This document shows positions 1-12,069 of a stretch of DNA of 64,000 nucleotides, one piece after another. The stretch's first letter is position 1; every line of letters begins with the position of its first letter. The stretch is taken from contig NW_027478162.1 in the NCBI RefSeq assembly GCF_051020975.1, positions 2,540,501 through 2,604,500 of the forward strand. The letters are read 5' to 3'. Position numbers and translations under genes: made by a program. The notes beneath the pieces are model-generated. The model was not told the origin of the DNA. It saw only the letters and a program-made list of their open reading frames with translations, and made no database searches. The DNA is from Osmia lignaria lignaria (taxonomy: Eukaryota > Arthropoda > Insecta > Hymenoptera > Megachilidae).

Positions 1-157
1 TGTTGGTGCGGCTTCGGAACTTTTAAATATCTCGATATATCTCGAAAACTACGCTTCTGATCAAAAAATATCATAGAACATAAATTGTAGGAAACATAAT
101 TCTCTACAAAAAAGGTCTCTTAACATTTTGCCATAGCTCGTTTCGTTTCCGAGATAT
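1..157 (+). repeat. Partial satellite monomer at left edge
   Basis: This is the last 157 bp of a monomer whose beginning lies outside the window. It starts at TGTTGGTGCGGCTTCGG and has the A-type tail (CTCGAAAACTACGCTTCTG, then TAAATTGTAGG). Array sequence therefore continues beyond the left edge. Confidence 0.95.
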
Positions 158-801
158 TTGCAGATATATCTCAAGGGAAGGGGCCTGACGGACATATTTC
201 GAGATATTTCCTCTTCTTGTTGTTCTTCTTCTGCACAGCTAAACTGGAAGTGGCATTTCCAGCTCGCAATAGCGCAGAGTTATCTCAAAGAAAGGGGCCA
301 CGGTGTTTCTGTATCTCTATTATGTTGGTGCGGCTTCGGAACTTTTAAATATCTTGATATATCTCGAGAACTACGCATCTGATCAAAAAATATCATAGAA
401 CATAAAAAGTAGGAAACTTAATTCTCTACAAATAAGGTCTCTTAACATTTTGCCATAGCTCGCTTCGTTTCCGAGATATTTGCAGATTTATCTCAAGGGA
501 AGGGGCCTGACGGACATATTTCGAGATATTTCTTCTTCTTGTTGGTCTTCTTCTGCACAGCTAAGCTGGACGTGGCATTTACAGCTCGCAATAGTGCAGA
601 GTTGTCTCAAAGAAAGGGGCCACGGTGTTTCTGTATCTCTATTATGTTGGTGCGGCTTCGGAACTTTTAAATATCTTGATATATCTCGAGAGCTACGCAT
701 CCGATCAAAAAATATCATAGAACATAAAAAGTGGGAAACTTAATTCTCTACAAAAAAGGTCTCTTAACATTTTGCCATAGCTCGCTTCGTTTCCGAGATA
801 T

Positions 802-3376
802 TTGCAGATTTATCTCGAGGGAAGGGGCCTGACGGACATATTTCGAGATATTTCTTCTTCTTGTTGTTCTTCTTCTGCACAGCTAAGCTGGACGTGGCAT
901 TTACAGCTCGCAATAGTGCAGAGTTATCTCAAAGAAAGGGGCCACGGTGTTTCTGTATCTCTATTATGTTGGTGCGGCTTCGGAACTTTTAAATATCTTG
1001 ATATATCTCGAGAACTACGCCTCTGATCGAAAAATATCATAGAACATAAAAAGTAGGAAACTTAATTCTCTACAAAAAAGGTCTCTTAACATTTTGCCAT
1101 AGCTCGCTTGGTTTCCGAGATATTTGCAGATTTATCTCAAGGGAAGGGGCCGACGGACATATTTCGAGATATTTCTTCTTCTTGTTGTTCTTCTTCTGCA
1201 CAGCTAAGCTGGAAGTGGCATTTGCAGCTCGCAATAGTGCAGAGTTATCTCAAAGAAAGGGGCCACGGTGTTTCTGTACCTCTATTATGTTGGTGCAGCT
1301 TCGGAGCTTTTAAATATCTTGATATATCTCGAGAACTACGCATCTGATCAAAAAATATCATAGAACATAAATTGTAGGAAACATAATTCTCTACAAAAAA
1401 GGTCTCTTAACATTTTGCCATAGCTCGCTTCGTTTCCGAGATATTTGCAGATTTATCTCAAGGGAAGGGTCCTGATGGACATATTTCGAGATATTTCTTC
1501 TTCTTGTTGTTCTTCTTCTGCACAGCTAAACTGGAAGTGGCATTTCCAGCTCGCAATAGTGCAGAGTTATCTCAAAGAGAGGGGCCACGGTGTTTCTGTA
1601 TCTCTATTATGTTGGTGCGGCTTCGGAACTTTTAAATATCTTGATATATCTCGAGAACTACGAATCTGGTCGGAAAATATCATAGAAGATAAAAAGTAGG
1701 AAACTTAATTCTCTACAAAAAAGGTCTCTTAACATTTTGCCATAGCTCGCTTGGTTTCCGAGGTATTTGCAGATTTATCTCAAGGGAAGGGGCCTGACGG
1801 ACATATTTCGAGATATTTCTTCTTCTTGTTGTTCTTCTTCTGCACAGCTAAGCTGGAAGTGGCATTTGCAGCTCGCAATAGTGCAGAGTTATCGCAAAGA
1901 AAGGGGCCACGGTGTTTCTGTATCTCTATTATGTTGGTGCGGCTTCGGAACTTTTAAATATCTTGATATATCTCGAGAACTACGCATCTGATCAAAAAAT
2001 ATCCTAGAACATAAAAAGTAGGAAACCTAATTTTCTACAAAAAAGGTCTCTTAACATTTTGCCGTAGCTCGCTTCGTTTCCGAGATATTTGCAGATTTAT
2101 CTCAAGGGAAGGGGCCTGACGGACATATTTCGAAATATTTCTTATTCTTGTTGTTCTTCTTCTGCACAGCTAAGCTGGAAGTGGCATTTGCAGCTCGCAA
2201 TAGTGCAGAGTTATCTCAAAGAAAGGGGCCACGGTGTTTCTGTACCTCTATTATGTTGGTGCAGCTTCGGAGCTTTTAAATATCTTGATATATCTCGAGA
2301 ACTACGCATCTGATCAAAAAATATCATACAACATAAAAAGTAGGAAACTTAATTCTCTACAAAAAAGGTCTCTTAACGTCTTGCAATAGCTCGCTTCGTT
2401 TCCGAGATATTTGCAGATTTATCTCAAGGGAAGGGTCCTGACGGACATATTTCGAGATATTTCTTCTTCTTGTTGTTCTTCTTCTGCACAGCTAAACTGG
2501 AAGTGGCATTTCCAGCTCGCAATAGTACAGAGTTATCCCAAAGAAAGGAGCCACGGTGTTTCTGTATCTCTATTATGTTGGTGCGGCTTCGGAACTTTTA
2601 AATATCTCGATATATCTCGAAAACTACGCTTCTGATCAAAAAATATCAGAGAACCTAAATTGTAGGAAACATAATTCTCTACAAAAAAGGTCTCTTAACA
2701 TTTTGCCATAGCTCGCTTCGTTTCCGAGATATTTGCAGATTTATCTCAAGGGAAGGGGCCTGACGGACATATTTCGAGATATTTCTTCTTCTTGTTGTTC
2801 CTCTTCTGCACAGCTAAACCGGAAGTGGCATTTCCAGCTCGCAATCGTGCAGAGTAATCTCAAAGAAAGGGGCCACGGTGTTTCTGTATCTCTATTATGT
2901 TGGTGCGGCTTCGGAACTTTTAAATATCTCGATATATCTCGAAAACTACGCTTCTGATCAAAACATATCATAGAACATAAATTGTAGGAAACATAATTCT
3001 CTACAAAAAAGGTCTCTTAACATTTTGCCATAGCTCGCTTCGTTTCCGAGATATTTGCAGATTTATCTCAAGGGAAGGGGCCTGACGGACATATTTCGAG
3101 ATATTTCTTCTTCTTGTTGTTCTTCTTCTGCACAGCTAAGCTGGAAGTGCCATTTGCAGCGCGCAATAGTGCAGAGTTATCTCAAAGAAAGGGGCCACGG
3201 TGTTTCTGTATCTCTATTATGTTGGTGCGGCTTCGGAACTTTTAAATATCTTGATATATCTCGAGAACTACGCATCTGTTCAAAAAATATTATAGAACAT
3301 AAAAAGTAGGAATCCTAATTTTCTACAAAAAAGGTCTCTTAACATTTTGCCGTAGCTCGCTTCGTTTCCGAGATAT
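802..3376 (+). repeat. Higher-order block A, first copy (8 monomers)
   Basis: Eight successive monomers (802, 1124, 1445, 1767, 2089, 2411, 2733, 3055) reappear in order at 6919-10781. Diagnostic shared variants are CTCGAGGGAAGG in the first, the 1-nt deletion in the second, GAATCTGGTCGG near 1663, TTATCGCAAAG near 1890, TTCGAAATATTTCTTATTC near 2128, CTAAACCGG near 2814 and CTGTTCAAAAAATATT near 3276. The second copy is longer by one inserted monomer and one three-monomer duplication. Confidence 0.85.
1124..1444 (+). repeat. 321-bp monomer with a 1-nt deletion
   Basis: This unit reads GGGGCCGACGG where others read GGGGCCTGACGG, so one T is missing after position 1151. Downstream it carries TACCTCTATTATG and GCAGCTTCGGAGC, shared with the variant at 2089. 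It is one of only two units in the window whose net length is not 322 bp. The deletion shifts the 74-codon frame seen in other monomers. Confidence 0.95.
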
Positions 3377-5630
3377 TTGCAGATTTATCTCAAGGGAAGG
3401 GGCCTGACGGACATATTTCCAGATATTTCTTCTTCTTGTTGTTCTTCTTCTGCACAGCTAAGCTGGAAGTGGCATTTGCAGCTCGCAATAGTGCAGAGTT
3501 ATCTCAAAGAAAGGGGCCACGGTGTTTCTGTATCTCTATTATGTTGGTGCGGCTTCGGAACTTTTAAATATCTTGATATATCTCGAGAACTACGCATCTG
3601 ATCAAAAAATATCGTAGAACATAAAAAGTAGGAAACTTAATTCTCTACAAAAAAGGTCTCTTAACGTTTTGCAATAGCTCGCTTCGTTTCCGAGATATTT
3701 GCAGATTTATCTCAAGGGAAGGGGCCTGACGGACATATTCCGAGATATTTCTTCTTCTTGTTGTTCCTCTTCTGCACAGCTAAGCTGGAAGTGGCATTTG
3801 CAGGTCGCAATAGTGCAGAGTTATCTCAAAGAAAGGGGCCACGGTGTTTCTGTATCTCTATTATGTTGGTGCGGCTTCGGAACTTTTAAATATCTCGATA
3901 TATCTCGAAAACTACGCTTCTGATCAAAAAATATCAGAGAACGTAAATTGTAGGAAACATAATTCTCTACAAAAAAGGTCTCTTAAGATTTTGCCATAGC
4001 TCGCTTCGTTTCCGAGATATTTGCAGATTTATCTCCAGGGAAGGGGCCTGACGGACATATTTCGAGATATTTCTTCTTCTTGTTGTTCTTCTTCTGCACA
4101 GCTAAGCTGGAAGTGGCATTTGCAGCTCGCAATAGTGCAGAGTTATCTCAAAGAAAGGGGCCACGGTGTTTCTGTATCTCTATTATGTTGGTGCGGCTTC
4201 GGAACTTTTAAATATCTTGATATATCTCGAGAACTACGCATCTGATCAAAAAATATCGTAGAACATAAAAAGTAGGAAACTTAATTCTCTACAAATAAGG
4301 TCTCTTAACATTTTGCCATAGCTCGCTTGGTTTCCGAGATATTTGCAGATTTATCTCAAGGGAAGGGGCCTGAGGGACATATTTCGAGATATTTCTTCTT
4401 CTTGTTGTTCTTCTTCTGCACAGCTAAGCTGGAAGTGGCATTTGCAGGTCGCAATAGTGCAGAGTTATCTCAAAGAAAGGGGCCACGGTGTTTCTGTATC
4501 TCTATTATGTTGGTGCGGCTTCGGAACTTTTAAATATCTCGATATATCTCGAAAACTACGCTTCTGATCAAAAAATATCAGAGAACGTAAATTGTAGGAA
4601 ACATAATTCTCTACAAAAAAGGTCTCTTAACATTTTGCCATAGCTCGCTTCGTTTCCGAGATATTTGCAGATTTATCTCAAGGGAAGGGGCCTGACGGAC
4701 ATATTTCGAGATATTTCTTCTTCTTGTTGTTCTTCTTCTGCACAGCTAAGCTGGAAGTGGCATTTGCAGCGCGCAATAGTGCAGAGTTATCTCAAAGAAA
4801 GGGGCCACGGTGTTTCTGTATCTCTATTATGTTGGTGCGGCTTCGGAACTTTTAAATATCTTGATATATCTCGAGAACTACGCATCTGATCAAAAAATAT
4901 CATAGAACATAAAAAGTAGGAAACTTAATTCTCTACAAAAAAGGTCTCTTAACGTTTTGCAATAGCTCGCTTCGTTTCCGAGAAATTTGCAGATTTATCT
5001 CAAGGGAAGGGTCCTGACGGACATATTTCGAGATATTTCTTCTTCTTGTTGTTCTTCTTCTGCACAGCTAAACTGGAAGTGGCATTTCCAGCTCGCAATA
5101 GTGCAGAGCTATCCCAAAGAAAGGGGCCACGGTGTTTCCGTATCTCTATTATGTTGGTGCGGCTTCGGAACTTTTAAATATCTCGATATATCTCGAAAAC
5201 TACGCTTCTGATCAAAAAATATCATAGAACATAAATTGTAGGAAACATAATTCTCTACAAAAAAGGTCTCCTGACATTTTGCCATAGCTCGCTTCGTTTC
5301 CGAGATATTTGCAGATTTATCTCAAGGGAAGGGTCCTGATGGACATATTTCGAGATATTTCTTCTTCTTGTTGTTCTTCTTCTGCACAGCTAAACTGGAA
5401 GTGGCATTTCCAGCTCGCAATCGTGCAGAGTTATCTCAAAGAAAGGGGCCACGGTGTTTCTGTATCTCTATTATGTTGGTGCGGCTTCGGAACTTTTAAA
5501 TATCCTGATATATCTCGAGAACTACGCCTCTGATCGAAAAATATCATAGAACATAAAAAGTAGGAAACCTAATTTTCTACAAAAAAGGTCTCTTAACATT
5601 TTGCCGTAGCTCGCTTCGTTTCCGAGATAT

Positions 5631-5952
5631 ATGCAGATTTAGCTCAAGGGAAGGGGCCTGACGGACATATTCCGAGATATTTCTTCTTCTTGTTGTTCCT
5701 CTTCTGCACAGCTAAGCTGGAAGTGTCATTTGCAGGTCGCAATAGTGCAGAGTTATCTCAAAGAAAGGGGCCACGGTGTTTCTGTATCTCTATTATGTTG
5801 GTGCGGCTTCGGAACTTTTAAATATCTCGATATATCTCGAAAACTACGCTTCTGATCAAAAAATATCAGAGAACCTAAATTGTAGGAAACATAATTCTCT
5901 ACAAAAAAGGTCTCTTAACATTTTGCCATAGCTCGCTTCGTTTCCGAGATAT
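5631..5952 (+). repeat. ATG/TAG variant monomer (example of nine)
   Basis: This class reads GATATATGCAGATTTAGCTC where others read GATATTTGCAGATTTATCTC. The change turns the TTG that opens the 74-codon frame into ATG but also makes a TAG three codons later. Nine copies are seen: 5631, 6597, 10782, 11748, 14002, 17866, 19476, 20442 and 24950. All also carry CATATTCCGAGATATTTC and TTGCAGGTCGC. Units at 32356 and 33000 keep the TAG without the ATG. The class is confined to the left domain. Confidence 0.85.
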
Positions 5953-6918
5953 TTGCAGATTTATCTCAAGGGAAGGGGCCTGACGGACATATTTCGAGAT
6001 ATTTCTTCTTCTTGTTGTTCTTCTTCTGCACAGCTAAGCTGGAAGTGGCATTTGCAGCGCGCAATAGTGCAGAGTTATCTCAAAGAAAGGGGCCACGGTG
6101 TTTCTGTATCTCTATTATGTTGGTGCGGCTTCGGAACTTTTAAATATCTTGATATATCTCGAGAACTACGCATCTGATCAAAAAATATCATAGAACATAA
6201 AAAGTAGGAAGCTTAATTCTCTACAAAAAAGGTCTCTTAACGTTTTGCAATAGCTCGCTTCGTTTCCGAGATATTTGCAGATTTATCTCAAGGGAACGGT
6301 CCTGATGGACATATTTCGAGATATTTTCTCTTCTTGTTGTTCTTCTTCTGCACAGCTAAACTGGAAGTGGCATTTCCAGCTCGCAATCGTGCAGAGTTAT
6401 CTCAAAGAAAGGGGCCACGGTGTTTCTGTATCTCTATTATGTTGGTGCGGCTTCGGAACTTTTAAATATCTTGATATATCTCGAGAACTACGCCTCTGAT
6501 CGAAAAATATCATAGAACATAAAAAGTAGGAAACCTAATTTTCTACAAAAAAGGTCTCTTAACATTTTGCCGTAGCTCGCTTCGTTTCCGAGATATATGC
6601 AGATTTAGCTCAAGGGAAGGGGCCTGACGGACATATTCCGAGATATTTCTTCTTCTTGTTGTTCCTCTTCTGCACAGCTAAGCTGGAAGTGGCATTTGCA
6701 GGTCGCAATAGTGCAGAGTTATCTCAAAGAAAGGGGCCACGGTGTTTCTGTATCTCTATTATGTTGGTGCGGCTTCGGAACTTTTAAATATCTCGATATA
6801 TCTCGAAAACTACGCTTCTGATCAAAAAATATCAGAGAACCTAAATTGTAGGAAACATAATTCTCTACAAAAAAGGTCTCTTAACATTTTGCCATAGCTC
6901 GCTTCGTTTCCGAGATAT
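5631..6918 (+). repeat. Higher-order block B, first copy (4 monomers)
   Basis: Monomers 5631, 5953, 6275 and 6597 recur as 10782, 11104, 11426 and 11748 at a constant 5,151-bp offset. Shared markers are GAAGTGTCATTTGCAGG near 5718, GTAGGAAGCTTAATTC near 6205, GGGAACGGTCCTGATGG near 6293 and GATATTTTCTCTTC near 6321. The match ends where 6919 and 12070 differ. Confidence 0.85.
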
Positions 6919-7240
6919 TTGCAGATTTATCTCGAGGGAAGGGGCCTGACGGACATATTTCGAGATATTTCTTCTTCTTGTTGTTCTTCTTCTGCACAGC
7001 TAAGCTGGACGTGGCATTTACAGCTCGCAATAGTGCAGAGTTATCTCAAAGAAAGGGGCCACGGTGTTTCTGTATCTCTATTATGTTGGTGCGGCTTCGG
7101 AACTTTTAAATATCTTGATATATCTCGAGAACTACGCCTCTGATCGAAAAATATCATAGAACATAAAAAGTAGGAAACTTAATTCTCTACAAAAAAGGTC
7201 TCTTAACATTTTGCCATAGCTCGCTTGGTTTCCGAGATAT

Positions 7241-7561
7241 TTGCAGATTTATCTCAAGGGAAGGGGCCGACGGACATATTTCGAGATATTTCTTCTTCTT
7301 GTTGTTCTTCTTCTGCACAGCTAAGCTGGAAGTGGCATTTGCAGCTCGCAATAGTGCAGAGTTATCTCAAAGAAAGGGGCCACGGTGTTTCTGTACCTCT
7401 ATTATGTTGGTGCAGCTTCGGAGCTTTTAAATATCTTGATATATCTCGAGAACTACGCATCTGATCAAAAAATATCATAGAACATAAAAAGTAGGAAACT
7501 TAATTCTCTACAAAAAAGGTCTCTTAACGTTTTGCAATAGCTCGCTTCGTTTCCGAGATAT
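7241..7561 (+). repeat. 321-bp monomer, same deletion as at 1124
   Basis: It carries the identical missing T (after 7268) and matches the monomer at 1124 at an offset of 6,117 bp, until the tail switches from TAAATTG to TAAAAAG near 7486. The deletion therefore arose once and was copied as part of a block. Confidence 0.95.
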
Positions 7562-7883
7562 TTGCAGATTTATCTCAAGGGAAGGGTCCTGACGGACATA
7601 TTTCGAGATATTTCTTCTTCTTGTTGTTCTTCTTCTGCACAGCTAAACTGGAAGTGGCATTTCCAGCTCGCAATAGTGCAGAGTTACCCCAAAGAAAGGG
7701 GCCACGGTGTTTCTGTATCTCTATTATGTTGGTGCGGCTTCGGAACTTTTAAATATCTCGATATATCTCGAAAACTACGCTTCTGATCAAAAAATATCAT
7801 AGAACATAAATTGTAGGAAACATAATTCTCTACAAAAAAGGTCTCTTAACATTTTGCCATAGCTCGCTTCGTTTCCGAGATAT

Positions 7884-9815
7884 TTGCAGATTTATCTCAA
7901 GGGAAGGGTCCTGATGGACATATTTCGAGATATTTCTTCTTCTTGTTGTTCTTCTTCTGCACAGCTAAACTGGAAGTGGCATTTCCAGCTCGCAATAGTG
8001 CAGAGTTATCTCAAAGAGAGGGGCCACGGTGTTTCTGTATCTCTATTATGTTGGTGCGGCTTCGGAACTTTTAAATATCTTGATATATCTCGAGAACTAC
8101 GAATCTGGTCGGAAAATATCATAGAAGATAAAAAGTAGGAAACTTAATTCTCTACAAAAAAGGTCTCTTAACATTTTGCCATAGCTCGCTTGGTTTCCGA
8201 GGTATTTGCAGATTTATCTCAAGGGAAGGGGCCTGACGGACATATTTCGAGATATTTCTTCTTCTTGTTGTTCTTCTTCTGCACAGCTAAGCTGGAAGTG
8301 GCATTTGCAGCTCGCAATAGTGCAGAGTTATCGCAAAGAAAGGGGCCACGGTGTTTCTGTATCTCTATTATGTTGGTGCGGCTTCGGAACTTTTAAATAT
8401 CTTGATATATCTCGAGAACTACGCATCTGATCAAAAAATACCCTAGAACATAAAAAGTAGGAAACCTAATTTTCTACAAAAAAGGTCTCTTAACATTTTG
8501 CCGTAGCTCGCTTCGTTTCCGAGATATTTGCAGATTTATCTCAAGGGAAGGGGCCTGACGGACATATTTCGAAATATTTCTTATTCTTGTTGTTCTTCTT
8601 CTGCACAGCTAAGCTGGAAGTGGCATTTGCAGCTCGCAATAGTGCAGAGTTATCTCAAAGAAAGGGGCCACGGTGTTTCTGTACCTCTATTATGTTGGTG
8701 CAGCTTCGGAGCTTTTAAATATCTTGATATATCTCGAGAACTACGCATCTGATCAAAAAATATCATACAACATAAAAAGTAGGAAACTTAATTCTCTACA
8801 AAAAAGGTCTCTTAACGTCTTGCAATAGCTCGCTTCGTTTCCGAGATATTTGCAGATTTATCTCAAGGGAAGGGTCCTGACGGACATATTTCGAGATATT
8901 TCTTCTTCTTGTTGTTCTTCTTCTGCACAGCTAAACTGGAAGTGGCATTTCCAGCTCGCAATAGTGCAGAGTTATCTCAAAGAGAGGGGCCACGGTGTTT
9001 CTGTATCTCTATTATGTTGGTGCGGCTTCGGAACTTTTAAATATCTTGATATATCTCGAGAACTACGAATCTGGTCGGAAAATATCATAGAAGATAAAAA
9101 GTAGGAAACTTAATTCTCTACAAAAAAGGTCTCTTAACATTTTGCCATAGCTCGCTTGGTTTCCGAGGTATTTGCAGATTTATCTCAAGGGAAGGGGCCT
9201 GACGGACATATTTCGAGATATTTCTTCTTCTTGTTGTTCTTCTTCTGCACAGCTAAGCTGGAAGTGGCATTTGCAGCTCGCAATAGTGCAGAGTTATCGC
9301 AAAGAAAGGGGCCACGGTGTTTCTGTATCTCTATTATGTTGGTGCGGCTTCGGAACTTTTAAATATCTTGATATATCTCGAGAACTACGCATCTGATCAA
9401 AAAATATCCTAGAACATAAAAAGTAGGAAACCTAATTTTCTACAAAAAAGGTCTCTTAACATTTTGCCGTAGCTCGCTTCGTTTCCGAGATATTTGCAGA
9501 TTTATCTCAAGGGAAGGGGCCTGACGGACATATTTCGAAATATTTCTTATTCTTGTTGTTCTTCTTCTGCACAGCTAAGCTGGAAGTGGCATTTGCAGCT
9601 CGCAATAGTGCAGAGTTATCTCAAAGAAAGGGGCCACGGTGTTTCTGTACCTCTATTATGTTGGTGCAGCTTCGGAGCTTTTAAATATCTTGATATATCT
9701 CGAGAACTACGCATCTGATCAAAAAATATCATACAACATAAAAAGTAGGAAACTTAATTCTCTACAAAAAAGGTCTCTTAACGTCTTGCAATAGCTCGCT
9801 TCGTTTCCGAGATAT
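7884..9815 (+). repeat. 966-bp (3-monomer) tandem duplication
   Basis: Monomers 7884, 8206 and 8528 are repeated as 8850, 9172 and 9494. Shared rare variants include GAATCTGGTCGG, the TGGTTTCCGAGGTATT context, TTATCGCAAAG, CATACAACATAAAAAG and CGTCTTGCAATAG. The first three-monomer set matches 1445-2410 elsewhere, so the second set is the addition. A private C near 8440 (ATACCCTAG versus ATATCCTAG) arose after the duplication. Confidence 0.9.
8850..9171 (+). repeat. Chimeric monomer marking an unequal-exchange junction
   Basis: The first part has GTCCTGACGG like monomers 2411 and 9816. The second part has AGTGCAGAG, AAAGAGAGGGG and GAATCTGGTCGG like 7884. The switch falls between about 8880 and 8966. 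This is what one unequal crossover between a 9816-type and a 7884-type unit would leave, and it accounts for the extra 966 bp. Confidence 0.8.
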
Positions 9816-10781
9816 TTGCAGATTTATCTCAAGGGAAGGGTCCTGACGGACATATTTCGAGATATTTCTTCTTCTTGTTGTTCTTCTTCTGCACAGCTAA
9901 ACTGGAAGTGGCATTTCCAGCTCGCAATAGTACAGAGTTATCCCAAAGAAAGGGGCCACGGTGTTTCTGTATCTCTATTATGTTGGTGCGGCTTCGGAAC
10001 TTTTAAATATCTCGATATATCTCGAAAACTACGCTTCTGATCAAAAAATATCAGAGAACCTAAATTGTAGGAAACATAATTCTCTACAAAAAAGGTCTCT
10101 TAACATTTTGCCATAGCTCGCTTCGTTTCCGAGATATTTGCAGATTTATCTCAAGGGAAGGGGCCTGACGGACATATTTCGAGATATTTCTTCTTCTTGT
10201 TGTTCCTCTTCTGCACAGCTAAACCGGAAGTGGCATTTCCAGCTCGCAATCGTGCAGAGTAATCTCAAAGAAAGGGGCCACGGTGTTTCTGTATCTCTAT
10301 TATGTTGGTGCGGCTTCGGAACTTTTAAATATCTCGATATATCTCGAAAACTACGCTTCTGATCAAAAAATATCATAGAACATAAATTGTAGGAAACATA
10401 ATTCTCTACAAAAAAGGTCTCTTAACATTTTGCCATAGCTCGCTTCGTTTCCGAGATATTTGCAGATTTATCTCAAGGGAAGGGGCCTGACGGACATATT
10501 TCGAGATATTTCTTCTTCTTGTTGTTCTTCTTCTGCACAGCTAAGCTGGAAGTGCCATTTGCAGCGCGCAATAGTGCAGAGTTATCTCAAAGAAAGGGGC
10601 CACGGTGTTTCTGTATCTCTATTATGTTGGTGCGGCTTCGGAACTTTTAAATATCTTGATATATCTCGAGAACTACGCATCTGTTCAAAAAATATTATAG
10701 AACATAAAAAGTAGGAATCCTAATTTTCTACAAAAAAGGTCTCTTAACATTTTGCCGTAGCTCGCTTCGTTTCCGAGATAT

Positions 10782-12069
10782 ATGCAGATTTAGCTCAAGG
10801 GAAGGGGCCTGACGGACATATTCCGAGATATTTCTTCTTCTTGTTGTTCCTCTTCTGCACAGCTAAGCTGGAAGTGTCATTTGCAGGTCGCAATAGTGCA
10901 GAGTTATCTCAAAGAAAGGGGCCACGGTGTTTCTGTATCTCTATTATGTTGGTGCGGCTTCGGAACTTTTAAATATCTCGATATATCTCGAAAACTACGC
11001 TTCTGATCAAAAAATATCAGAGAACCTAAATTGTAGGAAACATAATTCTCTACAAAAAAGGTCTCTTAACATTTTGCCATAGCTCGCTTCGTTTCCGAGA
11101 TATTTGCAGATTTATCTCAAGGGAAGGGGCCTGACGGACATATTTCGAGATATTTCTTCTTCTTGTTGTTCTTCTTCTGCACAGCTAAGCTGGAAGTGGC
11201 ATTTGCAGCGCGCAATAGTGCAGAGTTATCTCAAAGAAAGGGGCCACGGTGTTTCTGTATCTCTATTATGTTGGTGCGGCTTCGGAACTTTTAAATATCT
11301 TGATATATCTCGAGAACTACGCATCTGATCAAAAAATATCATAGAACATAAAAAGTAGGAAGCTTAATTCTCTACAAAAAAGGTCTCTTAACGTTTTGCA
11401 ATAGCTCGCTTCGTTTCCGAGATATTTGCAGATTTATCTCAAGGGAACGGTCCTGATGGACATATTTCGAGATATTTTCTCTTCTTGTTGTTCTTCTTCT
11501 GCACAGCTAAACTGGAAGTGGCATTTCCAGCTCGCAATCGTGCAGAGTTATCTCAAAGAAAGGGGCCACGGTGTTTCTGTATCTCTATTATGTTGGTGCG
11601 GCTTCGGAACTTTTAAATATCTTGATATATCTCGAGAACTACGCCTCTGATCGAAAAATATCATAGAACATAAAAAGTAGGAAACCTAATTTTCTACAAA
11701 AAAGGTCTCTTAACATTTTGCCGTAGCTCGCTTCGTTTCCGAGATATATGCAGATTTAGCTCAAGGGAAGGGGCCTGACGGACATATTCCGAGATATTTC
11801 TTCTTCTTGTTGTTCCTCTTCTGCACAGCTAAGCTGGAAGTGGCATTTGCAGGTCGCAATAGTGCAGAGTTATCTCAAAGAAAGGGGCCACGGTGTTTCT
11901 GTATCTCTATTATGTTGGTGCGGCTTCGGAACTTTTAAATATCTCGATATATCTCGAAAACTACGCTTCTGATCAAAAAATATCAGAGAACCTAAATTGT
12001 AGGAAACATAATTCTCTACAAAAAAGGTCTCTTAACATTTTGCCATAGCTCGCTTCGTTTCCGAGATAT
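10782..12069 (+). repeat. Higher-order block B, second copy (4 monomers)
   Basis: It matches 5631-6918 marker for marker, including GTGTCATTTGCAGG near 10873 and GGGAACGGTCCTGATGG near 11443. It directly follows the second copy of block A. In the first region, block A and block B are separated by 3377-5630, so the second region is a shortened re-joining of the same material. Confidence 0.85.

Larger units (their letters stand above)
6919..10781 (+). repeat. Higher-order block A, second copy (12 monomers)
   Basis: It corresponds to 802-3376. The offset starts at 6,117 bp (6919-7486), rises to 6,439 after an extra monomer around 7562-7883, and reaches 7,405 after a three-monomer tandem duplication. 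Monomers 9816, 10138 and 10460 match 2411, 2733 and 3055. Only scattered private changes separate the copies, for example AAACATATC near 2962 versus AAAAATATC near 10367. Confidence 0.85.

Noticed and set aside
488..718. Minus-strand 76-codon frame with a true ATG (also at 2741-2971 and 10146-10376)
   Set aside because: It is open only in monomers that by chance lost the TTATCTC that normally reads as a TAA stop on this strand. Three of 198 units is what random substitution would give.
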